From Bubalus kerabau (taxonomy: Eukaryota > Chordata > Mammalia > Artiodactyla > Bovidae): a DNA stretch of 64,000 nt. Below are positions 62,331 to 64,000 of the stretch, piece by piece; the first letter of the stretch is position 1; the number at the start of each line of letters is the position of its first letter. The position numbers and the translations under genes are program-made. The stretch covers positions 39,156,501-39,220,500 of the forward strand of contig NC_073643.1 of assembly GCF_029407905.1 (NCBI RefSeq), given 5' to 3'. The notes beneath the pieces are model-generated. The model was not told the origin of the DNA. It did no database searches and saw only the letters and a program-made list of their open reading frames with translations.

Positions 62331-62580
62331 TCATTATAGTCTACTCTCCCTTTTTTCTTCAGTTAATGCTTTTTTTTTTCCTTGTCTATTAACTCTTGAT
62401 ATGGGATTTTGCATTAGAAAAATCCAGATTCAAAGTTTTCTAACGCTAAAAGTCAGCTGATGTACCAATAACTTATCAAAAAAGTTATATTTCCTACTGC
62501 AACAATAAAAGCTGTTTAAAAATTTAGAATGGCAATCTATCGTGTGAATTTCTTTCATTCACTAAAACTTGAAACAGACT

Positions 62581-62604
62581 GTGTGTGTGTGTGTGTGTGT
62601 GTGT
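62581..62604 (+). repeat. (GT)12 microsatellite
   Basis: Perfect dinucleotide run in the ATXN7 intron. Confidence 0.95.
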
Positions 62605-64000
62605 ATAAATGTGATTCTGGCTGAAAAGTGCCAGCTCAAACCCTCGTCACGCTGCTGAATTAAGCTGTTCCTTCACATCACGGTCTGCTAACTTATTCAC
62701 TGGAAAGGGCGGCATCTGGCTTTCCCTTCAGAAGAAAATAAAGATGAAAAAACCAAATTAAATTATAGTTGTGTTGGACTCTCCCCAACCTTTCAAGCTG
62801 GGCCCTTAATTTTCTTAAGATTTTTAGAAGTGTTTTGTTTCTAGATCAAAAGGGAAATGGGCAACTTATGGGTAGGGTTAGGGACCTTATACTAAGTGGA
62901 CAAACTGCTGGCCAGATGCTAAGCATAACTGCAGTGTGGTTTGGTGAAGAGTCCAAGTTGAATTTTCAAAGCACTCCTCTCTCCAGAGCCTAGCACTGGC
63001 CCAGAAAAAGCACAGTCTGTCCCTAAGTGAGGAGGGCCCTGTGAAGGGCTCCAGCAAGCAGGAAGACAGGCAGGCAGGCAGACAGACACAGACACTGTGA
63101 AAAGACAGGGCACAGACAGAAAGACAGACATGAGTGGGTGAGGGCGCAGTGTCTGTGTAGCAGTGGCGGGTCGGGGGCGACCACACAGGCAAATAGATGT
63201 GCAGTCAGAGACAGAGGGAGCAAGAGAGAGGCTGCAAGAGATGGGTGCATCGGCCTTTCTTTCTCTTGTGACGCCACTGCAGGCCAGGGTAGGATACTGG
63301 GATGGGTAGGGGATACGACAACTTTAAGTCCTCCAAAACAGAAAGTAACCAAGAATACTGAGCTTATAATTAATTGTGGATTTATGCTGAGGTTCAAAAA
63401 AAAAATGCATATATAAGTGTTGACACCTAGGTACAAACCAAAAAGGAGTTCAAAGCAAATAATTAGATATTTAAAAGCCATATATATTGCTTTGAGGAAA
63501 AACAAAACAAACATAAAAATAACTTATGATGTACAACTGTCAAAGTTAGGATACAAACCTAAAATGCAGTCAAAAAACACTGTTAACTTCAAATCATTCA
63601 TGCTTGAAAAAAAATCTACAAAAATATCTGTCATTTGTTAAGTGGTCATCCCTTGGCCTACAGGTCTATTTCTGAAAAACATTTGCATATTGTTTTTCTA
63701 CAACAAATATGGTTTACTTGTTTATCAAACACATACTTTTAAAAAAGAGAGATCAGTTGGTCTTCTGGCCTCAATTCCACACATGCCAAAATAAAGCAAG
63801 GCCCATTATCAATCCCAAGCATGGTATCAATTTGTCTCACTCTTCACGAGCATCATGAAAGAACAGGCACAGCGGTGAACAGCTCAGAAAACCCCACAAA
63901 ACTATTTTTACTCAAGGCCCTTTTCTGGTATTTTATTAAACCTTTTGCTTATCTTTTATGGTCTGAACAACTGATTAATGTTAAGTCTCACCTTCAACAA

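Larger units (their letters stand above)
58451..64000 (-). other. ATXN7 intron, continuing beyond the window
   Basis: No upstream ATXN7 exon was found. It contains BovB (59517-60136), a MER5A-like remnant (60694-60895), a CHR SINE (62188-62330) and (GT)12 (62581-62604). The rest is AT-rich unrecognised sequence. Confidence 0.75.

Overview
This is a mammalian nuclear genomic window, almost certainly from a ruminant. It carries many ruminant-specific retroposons: BovB/RTE LINEs, Bov-tA and Bov-A2 SINEs, CHR-type SINEs and Bos-type L1 3' ends. It also contains the exons of two well-conserved vertebrate genes. The sequence alone cannot decide between cattle, sheep, goat and buffalo.

Layout. (1) 1-14210, + strand: the last five exons of PSMD6 (26S proteasome lid subunit RPN7), ending at a TAA at 14102-14104 with a poly(A) signal at 14185. 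The 10.2-kb intron 303-10468 is packed with L1, BovB and SINE copies. (2) 14211-16829: intergenic DNA with no recognised gene. (3) 16830-17015: a GC- and CpG-rich 40-bp minisatellite. (4) About 17190-31085: a head-to-tail array of roughly 1.6-kb composite units. Each unit is an L1 3' end joined to a GC-rich non-L1 segment and a short spacer, and several units are interrupted by BovB and SINE insertions. Two inverted copies of the same composite lie inside the PSMD6 intron (about 3958-8535). (5) 31390-36930: another L1 3' end, a BovB flanked by 37-bp direct repeats, then old or unrecognised sequence. (6) About 36930-58450, - strand: the 3' part of ATXN7 (ataxin-7), eight exons plus a roughly 4-kb 3' UTR. 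(7) 58451-64000: intron of ATXN7; the upstream exons (polyQ, start codon, most of the first zinc finger) are beyond the window.

The two genes converge tail to tail, which fits the PSMD6/ATXN7 neighbourhood on human 3p14. They do not form an operon or a shared pathway in the bacterial sense. PSMD6 is part of the proteasome regulatory particle; ataxin-7 anchors the deubiquitinase module of the SAGA coactivator. I saw no tRNA, rRNA, CRISPR or retroviral provirus. The least ordinary structure is the composite tandem array between the two genes.
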